Shown: positions 35,206 through 47,496, counted from the first letter of the stretch. The stretch: DNA of 64,000 nucleotides from Dipteronia dyeriana (GCA_032871835.1 CM065296.1:12416001-12480000), one strand, 5' to 3'. The notes: a model not told the origin generated them from the sequence alone. Numbers and translations: made by a program.

Positions 35206-38200
35206 CCATCTTCCAGCCATCGTCTCTTTGAAATCGCTTATGATGCATTAGAGCGTGGGGATTTCCAGTTAGTATCTTGCATTGAACGATTACTGGGGGA
35301 TATCCCAATAGATGAACCTCCATTTTTAGAGGTTGATATTTCTAGGCTTCACCCTGACGTCACTTTCAGCCCCGTATTGAGTTCTCCATCTAGTTCTGAT
35401 TCTGATATTTCTGACCACAGGGTATCTTCTCGAAGGATGGGTAAACATCAGAGCACAAACAAGGTATACAAGCACGGCTTGAGCAACGTTCAGACTAGGG
35501 AACAGACTGTTAACGAGGGTGACGTTGATGAAGTACATAGGGTGTCTCGTCTTTCGTTTTCTGACACTCCCCCGAGTGGCTTTGATACTGAACCGAACGT
35601 GGCCAGGCCAGCTGAGATAGAAAAATACCGCTCCCGATTCGACTTGCCCGACTCAGTCACTTTGGTTCCTGCGGGGGATAGAGCCGTATGGAATCCTCAT
35701 GAGGGCATGGTAGCGATTTACGGATCGATGCTTTGCTGCGGCGTCACATTTTCCCTTCAGCCTTTTATTGCCTGGTTTTTGGCTGAAGCAAGGATAGCCC
35801 CAGCTCAGTTGGCCCAGAATAGTTACAAAGTCTTGATGTGCATGTGGCACATGTTCAGCCGAATGAACCTTTCACCGCCTTCCCCGAATAAAATCAGGCA
35901 TTTCTTTACGCTGAGGCAGGTTAGCAAAGCGGGGACCTATTTTCTTGGGTCTACTTCTTTGGATGGTTGGGTCCCCAAAGAAGCACATGCGAATCGGGGG
36001 GTCGATGCTTCTGATGACCCAAAGAAGAAAGGTTTCATCTAGGGATTCCTTACATCTAATAAATTTTGGAAGAACAGTTGGTTTTTTGCCGGAGGGGCTC
36101 TCGGGCTTGATATAACTATTCTATTTGGGGATTCCCAAATGGTGTTGAGTGTTCCCCGCTTCTTTTGTTCCCCCGAAGCTTGGAACAAGAAAACAATTTA
36201 CTATAGCGATTCAGAGTTGAAGAGGCTGACTCGGGCAACTGTTCGTACTCTGGAAAAGAGGAGCAAAAGCTATCTTTTCAAAGAGGATGACTTGATAAAG
36301 CTCGGTTTCTTCAGACAGATTTCGGGCCATCGCAGGCGTTGTAAGTAACCCGGCGCCCTTTCTGTTGTATTTCTCTGCTTTTCCATTTTCTTTTCTAATA
36401 TTTTTTTTATAGTGTTTGATACGGACGTCGTCAGCGATCTTCAGGCTCGCCAGGTGAAGGCGATTCTACAAGCGAGTATAAAGGAAGCTTCCCGTCAGGG
36501 CGATGAGGGTATTGCTCCACCCGAGCCTGATGAGGAAACTGATATCGCTGAGGAAATTCCCAAGTGCGGTGATCGAGGTGCTCAGCCTTCTACTCAAGAT
36601 TTCGCTGGTCGAAGTGGCCAAGGTGAGCCGACTGACACCCAACTGCCTGAAAATAGGGAGAGGCAGTATGAGGGTTCAGGTGAAGAGCCTGTTGGACGGT
36701 TTGAAGCTGGCGATGGTGGTAATGTCTTGACGGATCAAGTGCCCGTCGGCGCCGAGTTCTTTGTGTCATTTCGGGACGATCCGTTGGAAGATCCTGTTGC
36801 TAATCTTAACTTCCACCGTTCTTGAGGTGAGAAGCGAAAGGCAGTCAGTTCGGCATCTCGTCCTCTCAAAGTTCCTCGGATAGTCTCATTCATTGACTCC
36901 AGCGACGAAGATGTTACAGATGAGATTGCCCCGAGTGTTGGTGCTGGAGCATCAGTAGATGCAGCCACTTCAGAACCGAGTAGGGCTTCTTCTACCCCCA
37001 AAGTTGGAGATAAGGGGGCTGAACCTTTAGGGGTACCTTCTCCATCTTTAGAGCCGAACAGGGCTTCTCCTGCCCCAGAGTTTGGAAATCTGGGAGCTGA
37101 ACCCTCGGGGGTGCCTTTATTCATTTCTCTCCAGGATATGCTACAGGAGATGTCCTCCGGTCTGGCTTATATCGGGGAGGACCGCTGGAGCAATTTTAGA
37201 GATGGTTCACTGACCGAACGTCTCCAAAACGTTTTCAACGGCGCATCTTATGTAAGTTAAATCCGACTCAGTTAATTCTGACTCCTTTATTGTTTTGCTT
37301 TGGTCGGATTTCTAAGTATATTCTTTTACAGATGGTGGCCGAATTTGCTGAGCTTGTTCAGGCGCAACAATGTCAAGCTGATCGGATAAGGTGTTTGGAA
37401 GCTCAGCTGAAGGCGAGTGAGGAGGGTCGTGCTCGAGCTGAGCATGCTTTTCAGCAGGAGGTCGGTTATGCACAGATATTTGCCTACCACTGCCTGGCGA
37501 AGCAGGTTGAAGCTGAGGACAAGGCATCTTTGGTAGAGGAGAAGGTTGCATCGCTTCAAAATCTTCTTTCTTCTGCTGAAGAATCCATGCTTAAGGCCGA
37601 CCAGGAGGCGGAGCATGCGAAGTCGGCGTATGTCCAAAAAGTTGAAGATTTGGAGCGCCAAGTGCTGACAGTTGAATCCCTTTCCCGAGAGGCCAGGTTG
37701 GAGCTGGAAGTCCAAGGGGTGGATCGTTTTAAAAGATCCCCTGCTTACGATGCCCTACTTCTTTGAGAATTTCAACGTGGGCTAGTTTCAGCCGGTGAAT
37801 TCTTCAAAGTCAAGAATAGGGCGACCGAGAAAGCCCGTGCTAATTGGGAGCTGTCAATCAAACACCATGTGGACCGGTCCTTGGAATCTCTTCGGATTCA
37901 GATGAAGGAATGGAGAGCCTACTGTCGTAGTCAAGGCAAAGAGCCCCATCCTATGCATTTAAAGATTCCGTCCGAGCACTCTATCTCGACCTTTTACACA
38001 AGTCAAGAGTCTGTTGAGGGTGTAGTCCCTGATGTCGGGCCAGTCCCGGGTGAAGATTACAGCCAGTGGAGGGATGATACTGTTGATGATATTACTTGGC
38101 CGTCTAATGAGAGCCTGCATCGTGAATACGAGATGGTGCCAGATCCGAGTATTGGCAAAGGCTCGAAATCCTCGCAACCTAAATTTTGTAGATTTGTAGA

Positions 38201-38252
38201 AGATTCTGATTCTTTATTTTTTACTTGTAAAGAACCATTCTTTGAACTGTAA
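35206..38252 (+). pseudogene. antisense gene of the Tat element (putative gypsy-type transposon domain), spliced, broken
   Basis: The frame is open from about 35206 with no clear ATG start. Exon 1 (to 36340) encodes EIEKYRSRFDLPDSV...LQPFIAWFLAEARIAPAQLAQNSYKVLMCMWHMF, the putative gypsy-type transposon (Transposase_28) domain. Introns with GT/AG borders lie at 36341-36412 and 37252-37331. Exon 2 is acidic and S/P-rich with basic KRKAVSSASRPLKVPR. Exon 3 is a coiled coil (37332-37770) followed by a tail ending FTCKEPFFEL. Stops at 36040 (TAG), 36823 (TGA) and 37764 (TGA) each fit one C-to-T change from CAG or CGA. Despite the domain name no transposase activity is established. It is transcribed, if at all, against the retrotransposon's own mRNA. 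Confidence 0.8.
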
Positions 38253-38268
38253 CCATTATTTTAAGAGC

Positions 38269-38274
38269 AATAAA
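38269..38274 (+). terminator. polyadenylation signal of the antisense gene
   Basis: AATAAA lies 17 bases after the stop codon, ahead of the tandem array. Being so close to the stop, it fits a short 3' UTR. Confidence 0.5.
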
Positions 38275-38339
38275 ATTCAATTTTGTTCTGAGTTGAATGG
38301 TTTTGATCTATTTTTTGCTGATTGTTGCCGAGTGTTGTA

Positions 38340-39975
38340 TTAAACTGGCTGATGGTCGGGTAACTTAACCAAGTATCTTATTAAACCGGTTGTTACCCGA
38401 ACAACTCCCATTGCCAAGTACCTTATTAAACTGGCTCTTTTGATGTTTGGGTAACTTAACCGAGTATCTTATTAAACTGGTTGTTACCCGAATGACTTCG
38501 ATTGTCAAGTATCTTTTTAAACTGGCTTCTTTGTTGTTCGGGTAACTTAACCGAGTATCTTATTAAACCGGTTGTTACCCGAATGACTTCAATTGCCAAG
38601 TATCTTATTAAACTGGCTTCTTCGATGTTCGGGTAACTTAACCGAGTATCTTATTAAACTGGTTGTTACCCAGATAACTTCAATTGCCAAATATCTTATT
38701 AAACTGGCTTATTCGATGTTCGGGTAACTTAACTGAGTATCTTATTAAACCGGTTGTTACCCGAATAACTTCAATGGCCACGTATCTTATTAAACTGGCT
38801 TCTTCGATGTTCGGGTAACTTAACCGAGTATCTTATTAAACCGGTTGTTACCTGAATAACTCCCATTGTCAAGTACCTTATTAAACTGGCTCTTTTGATG
38901 TTTGGGTAACTTAACCGAGTATCTTATTAAACTTGTTGTTACCCGAATGACTTCGATTGCCAAGTATCTTATTAAACTGGCTTCTTTGTTGTTCAGTTAA
39001 CTTAACCTAGTATCTTATTAAACCGGTTGTTACCCGAATGACTTCAATTGCCAAGTATCTTATTAAACTGGCTTCTTCGATGTTCGGGTAACTTAACCGA
39101 GTATCTTTTTAAACCGGTTGTTACCCGAATAACTTCAATGGCCAAGTATCTTATTAAAATGGCTTCTTCGATGTTCGGGTAACTTAACCGAGTATCTTAT
39201 TAAACCGGTTGTTACCCGAATAGCTTCAATTGCCAAGTATCTTATTATTCTGGCTTCTTCGATGTTCGGGTAACTTAACCGAGTATCTTATTAAACCGGT
39301 TGTTACCCGAATAGCTTCAATTGCCACGTATCTTATTAAACTGGCTTCTTCTTTGTTCGGGTAACTTAACCGAGTATCTTATTAAACCGGTTGTTACCCG
39401 AATGACTTCAATTGTCAAGTATCTTATTAAACTAGCTTCTTCGTTGTTTGGGTAACTTAACCGATTATCTTATTAAACCGGTTATTACCCGAATGACTTC
39501 AATTGTCAAATATCTTATTAAACTGGCTTCTTCGATGTTCGGGTAACTTAACCGAGTATCTTATTAAACCGGTTGTTACCCGAATGACTTCAATTGCCAA
39601 GTATCTTATTAAACTGGCTTCTTCGATGTTCAGGTAACTTAACCGAGTATCTTATTAAACCGGTTGTTACCCGAATAACTTCAATTGCCAAGTATCTTAT
39701 TAAACTGGCTTCTTCGATGTTCGGGATTAAACCGGTTGTTACCCGAATGACTTCAATTGCCAAGTATCTTATTAAACTGGCTTTTTCGATGTTCGGGTAA
39801 CTTAACCGAGTATCTTATTAAACCGGTTGTTACCCGAATAACTTCAATGGCCAAGTATCTTATTAAACTGGCTTCTTCGATGTTCTGGTAACTTAACCGA
39901 GTATCTTATTAAACCGGTTGTTACCCGAATAACTTCAATTGCCAAGTATCTTATTAAACTGGCTTCTTTAATATT
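38340..39975. repeat. tandem array, about 18 copies of a 91-bp hairpin-bearing unit
   Basis: GTTGTTACCCG or a variant recurs about every 91 bases, 18 times (one unit near 39721 is shortened). Each unit holds two related halves, CGAGTATCTTATTAAACCGG and CAAGTATCTTATTAAACTGG. CGGGTAACTTAACCG pairs with CGGTTGTTACCCG as a 13-bp stem with a two-base bulge and a 15-base loop. A five-unit block repeats at 455 bases (variant AACTCCCATTG at 38403 and 38858). It sits between the end of the antisense gene and the end of integrase. Frames across it (for example 39594-39800) are artefacts. Confidence 0.95.
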
Positions 39976-40434
39976 AACCGAGTCATCTTGAGACAAGTTT
40001 TTCACTTGTTTCATACCCGGTTGCTACCCGAATGTTACATCAAGGCTCTCCATGATCATACGTTCAAGTCCTTACGCAATACCAAGGACGTCTCCCTAGT
40101 TTTTATGCGCAAGGGTTTTACCGAATCGTTGAGCTCTTTTTTTTAAAAGGTACTTCAACACAGCTATGCATTTCACCGAAATTTCTCCCGATAGAGTCCC
40201 GGGCATTTTTCCAAAGTCTGGTGCATCGGGATTGCCTTTTCGCGAGGGTCATTTTGACCCTGCTCGGCTGTCATGCTCCTACGAGCTTCTCTGCCCATTC
40301 AGGATTTGATGGTCCCGAGAATTCTATTTGCATGTTCTTATTATCATGCTCTGCTTCCATATGATCTTATTATCATATCCTTTTTTTTGGAAATCCCGAA
40401 CTAGATACTATCCTTTCGGAAATTTCGAGTAATT
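39976..40434. other. non-coding stretch between array and integrase end
   Basis: No gene seen. It has several TTTTTT runs and CCCGGGCA or CCCGAGA words like those in the LTR. It would be the 3' untranslated region of the minus-strand pol transcript. Confidence 0.5.
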
Positions 40435-42169
40435 TTATTTATTAAGATATTGGGCATTGCATGGCCGGGGTAACACCCCTCCATTGGGTCGAGCAATCCA
40501 ATAGGCTCCATGGCCAGCTATCCCCTCGATCTTGTATGGACCTTCCCATTTGTCAGCCAGGGATCCTGCGGCTCTGTTTTTTGTGGTCAACGACACCTTC
40601 CTGAGCACCAGGTCTCCTAGCTGGAATTTCCTGATCCGAACAAGAGAATTGTAGTGGCGAGCCACTCTTTGTTGATATGCTGTATTTCTTATTCGGGACT
40701 ATTCCCTTTTTTCTTCTAGCTCATCCAAGCTTTGTAGTAGCGTATCAACATTCTGTTCTTCATCGTATAGTCTGACCCGTGGGGATGCATACGATGTTTC
40801 TATGGGGATGACAACTTCTGTTCCGAACGCTAGGGTGAACGGAGTTTCTCCTGTTAAAGTCCTTGCTGTCGTCCGATATGCCCATAATACTTCAGGAAGC
40901 TTTTCAACCCAGCTTCCTTTTTTGTCATCTAACTTTGCTTTAATGGTGTGCTTGATAATTTTATATACTGCTTCTACTTGCCTGTTAGTATGAGGATGAG
41001 CTGGTGTCGTATAGTAGTTAGCAATATGATACTTCTCGTACAACTGTCTGAACTTTTGGTTATCAAACTGAGTGCCATTGTCGGTGATTATAGTGTCCGG
41101 AACTCCAAACCTATAAAGTATGTTTTCCTTTACAAAATTTGTGGTGTTGGCTTCCGTGATATGCACCAGCGCTTCAGCTTTTGCTCATTTTGTGAAATAA
41201 TCGACAGCTACTATGACATGCTTTGCTCCACTCCCTGTCCCAGCTGTTATTGGACCGATCAGGTCTAGGCCCCACATGGCGAATGGCCATGGAGCAGTGA
41301 GGTTTCTGAGTTTTTCTAGGGGTTGTCGAATATCGTTAGCAATCCGTTGACAGGTATTGCAACTTTCCGACCACTGCTGTGCATATGAGAAAAGCGTAGG
41401 TCAGTAATAGCCTTGTCTGAGTACCTTATGTGCCAGGCTTCTACCTCTAGTGTGGTTTCCACAAACCCCTCAGTGGATCTCTTGAAGTATTCGATGTGCA
41501 TCTTCCTCCGGTACACATCTTTGGAGAGCTCGGGGAGAACCATATTCTGTATAATTCTCCTCCGATCATGGTATATCTAGCCGATCGATACCTGATGCGC
41601 TTTGCTAATACCGGATCTTTCGGGAGCACACCTTCTTCCAGAAACCTTCTCAGCTGGACCATTCAACTGTCTTACGGTGTTCGGATTTTTGAAATTTCCA
41701 AATGCTTAGGTTTAGCTGTACTCGGTTTAAGGAGGTGTGCAACTGGAATGGTCTTTGGTCTGATTGAGGTTGTTGCTGACGCTAATTTAGATAAAGCGTC
41801 TGCCTTTTCATTTTCTTCTCTAGGGATCTGAGCGATCTTGTATTCTTTAAATTTTTGGAGGAGCTGTTTTACGATGTCACGGTAGGCAATCATTCCTTCA
41901 TCTTTGGCCTAGTACTCGTCCATAACCTGGTTGACAACTACTTGTGAATCGCTGAATATCTCAACTTCATCTGCCCCAAGAGCTATGCAGACTCTGAGTC
42001 CAGCTAACAATGCCTCGTATTCGGCTTGATTATTGGTTGCTTTGAAATCAAATCTCATGGCACATTCAACATCATCTCCCTCTGGGGTGCGAACTACGAT
42101 CCCTGCCCTGATGCCATGAGTGTTTGAAGAACCATCAACATATAGTTTCCATGGGAAACTTTTATCCAA
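40435..42169 (-). pseudogene. second RNase H and integrase of the Tat element (broken)
   Basis: From the right, 42169-41700 encodes an RNase H with D in LYVDGSSN, E in NNQAEYEALLAGL, D in IFSDSQVVVNQV and D in ADALSKLAS. This is the additional RNase H copy characteristic of Tat elements. Integrase follows: a damaged zinc region near 41660-41320, D in WGLDLIGP (near 41270), D in ITDNGTQF (41070), E in RQVEAVYKII, and the C-terminal RKFQLGDLVLRKV...KWEGPYKI to 40435. Stops fit single C-to-T or G-to-A changes (DEYQ near 41909, TKW near 41188). No chromodomain is visible. Confidence 0.85.
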
Positions 42170-42193
42170 CAGTCTTTTTGCTTCCAGGTTTGG

Positions 42194-44008
42194 TTATGTG
42201 AACTCGGCTATGAAGTCTACCACCGCTTGTCCTTTGAGGGAGGTTTTGGGGACATAATGAATATCTAATTCACTTAACTCGATTGCCCATTTAGTAAGTC
42301 TTCCTGATATCTCTGGTTTTTGTAAGATTTGTCTTAATGGGCAATTGGTGAGAACCTGGATCGTATGAGCCTGAAAGTACGGTCTCAGCCTTTTTTTCAA
42401 GATTACATCCCATAGGTGCCCTTCCCGAATAAGAGTTTCTATATAATCTCTGAGCTGAAAACACTTTGAAGTTTCATGCCCGGTTTCTTTATGAAACCTG
42501 TAATACTTGGTTGTATCCCTCCGGGCGAACTGTGATTGTCGCCGCGGTTCTTGCACCATATTATTTTCTTCCAAGATGGCTAGAATTTCTTCTTGTTTCT
42601 TCCGAAGAGGGGTGTAATTGGTGTACCTGTCTTGGTATTTCTTTGTGGACCGTTCGGCGTTGGGCCCATTACTCCCATCCTTATTTTTCTCCTTTCCGTT
42701 CCCTTTACGTTTTTCCTTTTGATTCTGCCCCTTGGATTCAATATTCTTCTGTTCGGGCTTTCCTCCATGCATATAGCTTCCTCCTGTAGCTAACTCTTCT
42801 TCCTCGGCCAGAGCCTATCCTCCCGCCATATCCATCATGTCGGCATACCTTGTCAGCCGTGCTCTTCTCAAATCAAAGGATAGTTGTCCATTCTGCAAGT
42901 TATTGGTGAAGGCAGCAATAATTGCTTCATCATTAGCACTGTCAATTTCTGATACTGCTTGTCCGAACCGGCCCAAGTATTTTTTTAATGACTCGTCCTT
43001 CCCCTGTTTTATTTGAGAGAGGTAGGCCACCGACTTTTTTCAGTGAACGTTGCTCAGGAATTGCCTTGAGAAACTCCTACTCAACTCACTAAAATTTCCG
43101 ATGCTTGCCGGGGGTAGTCTTCCGAACCATCTTGAGCCTGTGTCCCCCAGTGTTTGTGGAAAGTTGAGACACAATAGGGGGTCACTGCGGGCATATTGAG
43201 CCATGGCACTTTTATAGCGTCTTACGTGCTCCTTTGGATCTGTATCTTTTTTGAATTGCTCCACATGGGACATCCTGAATCTTTCTGGGAAAGGGGTCCG
43301 CAAAATCTCCCTAGTAAATGGACTGTCGAAGTCATCGTCGGATAGATTGTTACAGCCGTAACGTCTGACTAGTGCCTCCATCTGTCGTCTGTTATTCTCT
43401 ACTTCTCGAGTTAGGCTCTTGATTGTGACATCTTTGTCCCCCACCGGGCTTCCTTGACGGTTGAACCGTTGGGTAACTGTCATTCTTTCCTCAGATTCTT
43501 CACTCTAATGCAGGAACCCTCGTGTGACTCCATGATGACATTTAAGATGGTGTTGATCAATGTCTTCTGATGATGATTGTTCTCTGCGCCGATCGTATTT
43601 ACGATGTCTGACTCGTATTGTTTGATTGCGATCCAGCCTCTGGTGATTTTCCTCTTCTATTGTTTTCTGTCCAGCTGGATTGATTGGGGAAGAGTTCCTT
43701 CTGATTTCTGGTATAGTTATTCCTAGCCCCACCACCATCGAACGGAGCCTTACGGGTGGAGGATTGGGAGTATGCGCTCCTGCGGCCAGTAGATCAATCC
43801 CTTCCCTTGCTGCGTTCGTCACCAATTGCTGCAGGGCCTCTTGGAAACACAACGTAAGATCTCCGTTGGTTGGAGGAACTTGCTGGATCCCCGTCAGGTG
43901 CGCAGGCTGGTTTTCTGTGTTTGCTGCAGAATTTTGTGACGTATTGCCAATATGGAAATCGCCTGGTGATCTTTGGCCATTCTCTGAACTACTTCTGCTT
44001 CTTGCCAT
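42194..44008 (-). pseudogene. gag of the Tat element fused in frame to the RT/RNase H region
   Basis: 44008-43040 and 43030-42815 encode the gag core (FRMSHVEQFKKDTDPKEHVRRYKSAM ... YLSQIKQGKDESLKKYLGRF). The frame at 42772-42194 runs from a basic linker through KYYRFHKETGHETSKCFQLRDYIETLIREGHL straight into LRPYFQAHTIQVLTNCPLRQILQKPEISGRLTKWAIEL, which is RT/RNase H connection sequence. Protease and the RT catalytic core, normally some 2 kb, are missing at about 42412-42420, yet the frame is kept. Stops at 43505, 43040 and 42815 fit C-to-T changes from CAG or CGA. Confidence 0.85.
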
Positions 44009-44056
44009 TTCTTTTTAACAAGTTCGGAGGTTCAAGCCTCTCCTTCTAGCGCCAAT

Positions 44057-44929
44057 TGTTGACGTCGATTTCTGGATTATGCCAGAAAAGCCAACAAGGA
44101 TTGGATTTCGGCTATTGATTTAAAGAGAAAGAGATGCAGAGAGAGTAACAAAGACAAGGTTTACGTGGTAAAACTCCGATGGCCGGAGAAACATCCACGG
44201 GTGGTTGAAGGATCAACCAAGCCAAAATCCACTAAGAGAATAAGATGTTTACAAGCTCTCGATCTCTTTTTTTTCTCTCTGTATTTACTGTGATTGTTGT
44301 ATGTTATATTTCCTATATCTTTTGGAGTCAGATTATGGGTCTATTTATATGCTTATAGAACCCTAATCTGCCTTGTACAAGTAATACAAGATATTTGTAT
44401 TTAATTGTGATTTGGTTACTTGCTAGAGGTTGATTTGTCTTCTTTCTTGTTTCGGAGTCTTTTACGGAAATCGAGTGGGATTCTAGTAGTGTAGTTCAAT
44501 TTGGACTTGTTTCCTTATAAGAATGTAGTCTTCGTAAGCAAATCAAGTTATTTCCTGATTGAGGGACTCTTCTAACTTGAAGTTCCATTATTTGGGATTC
44601 CTTCATGACGGATACCTTCGCGTATTTAATGACAATCCTTATGAAATAAGCACCAAGTTTTTACTCGGGTCGTATTTATTCCCGAGTAAGAGTAATACCT
44701 GATGGTCCCGATTAGTGCCGTTTGAGCCCGAGTTGAAGTGTTATTTAACCAGTCTCGAGTGCTGTTAGCTGATCCCGAGTAGGTTTTATTCATTATATGC
44801 TTACTCGGACTTTTCTTCTCTTTAATGATGCCTCATAGGATATTTCCCGAATGCACATCTGGGTGTCCGCCTGGCTATTTTTTCCTTCCTGTCAATGACG
44901 TGTATGCTTTGTAAAATTTACATACAACA
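44057..44929 (-). repeat. 5' LTR of the Tat element, with primer-binding site
   Basis: Partner of 33833-34705. On the minus strand it is followed by ATTGGCGCTAGAAGGAGAGG (44037-44056), the primer-binding site form usual for this lineage. I do not assign the tRNA. Confidence 0.93.
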
Positions 44930-45149
44930 ATAGGTAAAGGGTCGGCTATATATAATTACATATCCATCCCTCACCTCAAATAATGCAAAACGAAAACCAT
45001 TGATTTTCTAACATATCATCATCAATTAATCATTGCAGTTTATAGCTATTTTTTTTTCCAAAACGTGTCAACATTTATGATCGTGCAAAATTTGACATCA
45101 AACGAATCAAGTGTATATTGGAATCTGTCGAAATTAAGTAGTACTCGAG

Positions 45150-45150
<1 letters not shown>

Positions 45151-45205
<55 letters not shown>
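45151..45205. repeat. (AT)n microsatellite
   Basis: About 27 AT units. Frames through it on both strands are Ile-Tyr runs and not genes. Confidence 0.95.
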
Positions 45206-45208
<3 letters not shown>

Positions 45209-45270
45209 TATACTTCCATGGACAAGAGAGATATATACTCTCGTAAACACCTAGGAGAAAACTCCACACG

Positions 45271-45922
45271 TAATGGTGGCAAAATGGGCGGCCCGACCTG
45301 ACCGTGTCGAGCCTTTAAAGGCTGGGTCCAAAATAGCTTGAAGAGAAAACAGACTAGGCCGGACCTGGCCTGTCGCAAAAATGTTGAGGTATGGCCTGTT
45401 GATCTTATAGGTCGTCCGGTTTTTTTAATAAATAAAATTATAATTTATAATTTATAAATCTAAATATCTAATATGGAAATTATATAAAAATATAAAATAA
45501 ATAAATTATTCATCAATTGAATTAATGTTTTGTTTTTGTTTTTTTTCCTATTTTATATAATTGTTTGCCTTTAAAATTTATTTATCTTATAATATTTGAA
45601 GTTAAATTTTTTTTTATTATATTTATTTTTTAACTCATTATTTTAATTTTTTAAGTTTAAAGTTTATTCAACTTTTTTAAAAAAAAAAGTTAAAAAATTA
45701 TTTCTTATTTATGTAGTCTAATGAGTAATGAAATAAAAATATAAGAAATAGTTTTTTTTTTGGATTTTTGACAGTGTTATCCTGTAAAAATTTAAAAAAA
45801 AAAAAAAGTGATCGTTGGACGGCCGACCTGTCAAGCCTGTGGGCCTCACTTAGTTGGGCGGGCCTAGGCATGGCATGCTATTGATCGGGTCATGCCAAAC
45901 TTGGTCCATTTTGCCACCACTA
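45271..45922. mobile_element. 652-bp non-autonomous hAT-like element
   Basis: Ends TAATGGTGGCAAAATGG and CCATTTTGCCACCACTA are 17-bp inverted repeats with one mismatch. They are flanked by TCCACACG (45263-45270) and TCCACATG (45923-45930), an 8-bp duplication with one change. The subterminal DNA holds GGGC and CCGACCTG words in both halves. The centre is AT-rich and non-coding. Confidence 0.85.
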
Positions 45923-45930
45923 TCCACATG

Positions 45931-46797
45931 CAACATAAATGTGAAAGCAAGTATTCTTTTGGTTTTGGTAGACGATACGTTTATTAGAAATATTGTTTTT
46001 GTCATTGAATATGCAAACTCAAACCAATAATCAAACAATTACACTACCAAAGCACATAAAAGGATAAAAAGATCATAAAAACATGATTTTATACGGTTCA
46101 ACATAAGATTACATCCACGGAACGCACAAGTACTCAACTTTCACTGTATATCAAATTGTTGTTTATTTCTTTCTCTCTCTCTGTTTCGACTATATGTGTC
46201 TATTCTCTCTGGTAAACAAACTAGAGAGCTTGACTCAGTATACATCATTGTAATGCAACAAAATTGTTTATACTTAACAACTTAACAATTACGAACATAT
46301 GTTTTTATGGACTAATGACGATTGCGGAGTGAATATTTGTTCTTTTAAAACATAACCTAAAAAATTAGTGCATTATGTACCAAAGAAAATAAATGTACTA
46401 TGTACCAGGTTTTTATTAAAGAGTGATGTTATTGAAAATCCACTAAATATCTTTTCATACTCAAGATTCTAAACACACTACACCATACACACTAATTTTT
46501 CTAGACTCCAAGGAGAAGATTATACTGACTTCGATCTATATTTAATACTCAATAGAGCTTATAGAAAAAAAGAATTCATATCAATCAACCAAATAATTGT
46601 ATTACTCTAAAACAATGCTTTCCTTTTCGACTTAACAGAAGAATAATTTTTGATGATGAGTTATATAGAAGTAGTATCCACGTTTGATAGTGATTATTAT
46701 ACAGTTTTACTCACACACATGAAAATGTTTTGTCTTTTACTATTACTAACCACTGTTCGTATGAAGGCTAGCTCTTCCTTTTGGACAAAAAAAAAAA
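45931..46797. other. intergenic, nothing recognised
   Basis: AT-rich DNA without a supported gene, RNA or repeat. Confidence 0.5.
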
Positions 46798-47496
46798 CAG
46801 GGTCGTCTCCATATATTTTGGGACCCGAGCCATTTAATGATATCAATAAAAATTGGGGCCCCATATAAAAATTAGAACAATGCTTGAATACTGATTAGTT
46901 ATTACCCAAAATACTGATCCCATCAATTGGGAGTGTAGCACGTGACTTTTTTTCTTTTTCTTTTTATATTTAGCTCACAAATTGGGTCACTGTGCTACAC
47001 TCTCATTGATAGGGTCGGTATTTTGGGTATTGACTGGTCAGTACCTAAGTATTATTCTAAAAATTATTATCATTAAAGAAATGTTAGTAAATAAATAATA
47101 GCAATTCAATTTGACTAGGTTAGTAAATAAAGATTAGCAAATAATGTGAGCTTTGACGGAGTCACGGAGAAAGTGAGTGGCGATAACTAGGTTAACAAAA
47201 AAATGTTAGCAATTCAATTGGAATCTCTTTAAAAAAAAAATTGAACTCTCAAATGATGTAAAACTAAGTTTGATATGTTAGAATCAATTGGGCTTTGATG
47301 TTTATTTTTATTAAATTGAATTAGATATGAATAACAGGATTTTGTTTTTTTTTAAAAGAAGAAAGTAATATTTAAATTGGGCCCTTCTTGCACTAAAATA
47401 AATTGGACATGAGACTCCAAATGAAAAAGAAACAGATTGGACCATTTGGAGACCCCAACAAATTGTTGGGTTTACTGCCCCTATGGGCCGGCCCTG
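46798..47496. mobile_element. 699-bp non-autonomous hAT-like element
   Basis: The left end CAGGGTCGTCTCC and right end GGGCCGGCCCTG are imperfect inverted repeats of the CAGGGCCGGCCC type. Flanks are A-rich octamers differing at one base (46790-46797 and 47497-47504), weak proof because of the A-run. It contains the foldback element 46872-47060 and no ORF. Confidence 0.6.
46872..47060. mobile_element. 189-bp foldback element nested in the hAT-like element
   Basis: About 75 bases at each end are inverted repeats of each other, sharing ACCCAAAATAC and GAGTGTAGCAC and starting TTAGAA at both outer ends. A T-rich loop of about 40 bases lies between. It would fold into one long hairpin. The target duplication is not clear. 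Confidence 0.75.

Larger units (their letters stand above)
33833..44929 (-). mobile_element. Tat-lineage Ty3/gypsy retrotransposon, complete ends
   Basis: Two 873-bp LTRs start TGTTGACG and end ACATACAACA, flanked by a perfect 5-bp duplication ATAGG (33828-33832 and 44930-44934). The primer site lies at the right LTR and a purine tract at the left LTR, so the element reads on the minus strand: gag, then fused RT/RNase H remnant, a second RNase H, and integrase. Between integrase and the 3' LTR are a tandem array and a spliced gene on the opposite strand, an arrangement known from Tat elements such as Retand, RIRE2 and Grande. Protease and most of RT are deleted. Confidence 0.92.

Noticed and set aside
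38340..39975. CRISPR-like appearance of regularly spaced repeats
   Set aside because: The whole 91-bp unit repeats, there are no unique spacers, no cas genes, and it lies within a plant retrotransposon.
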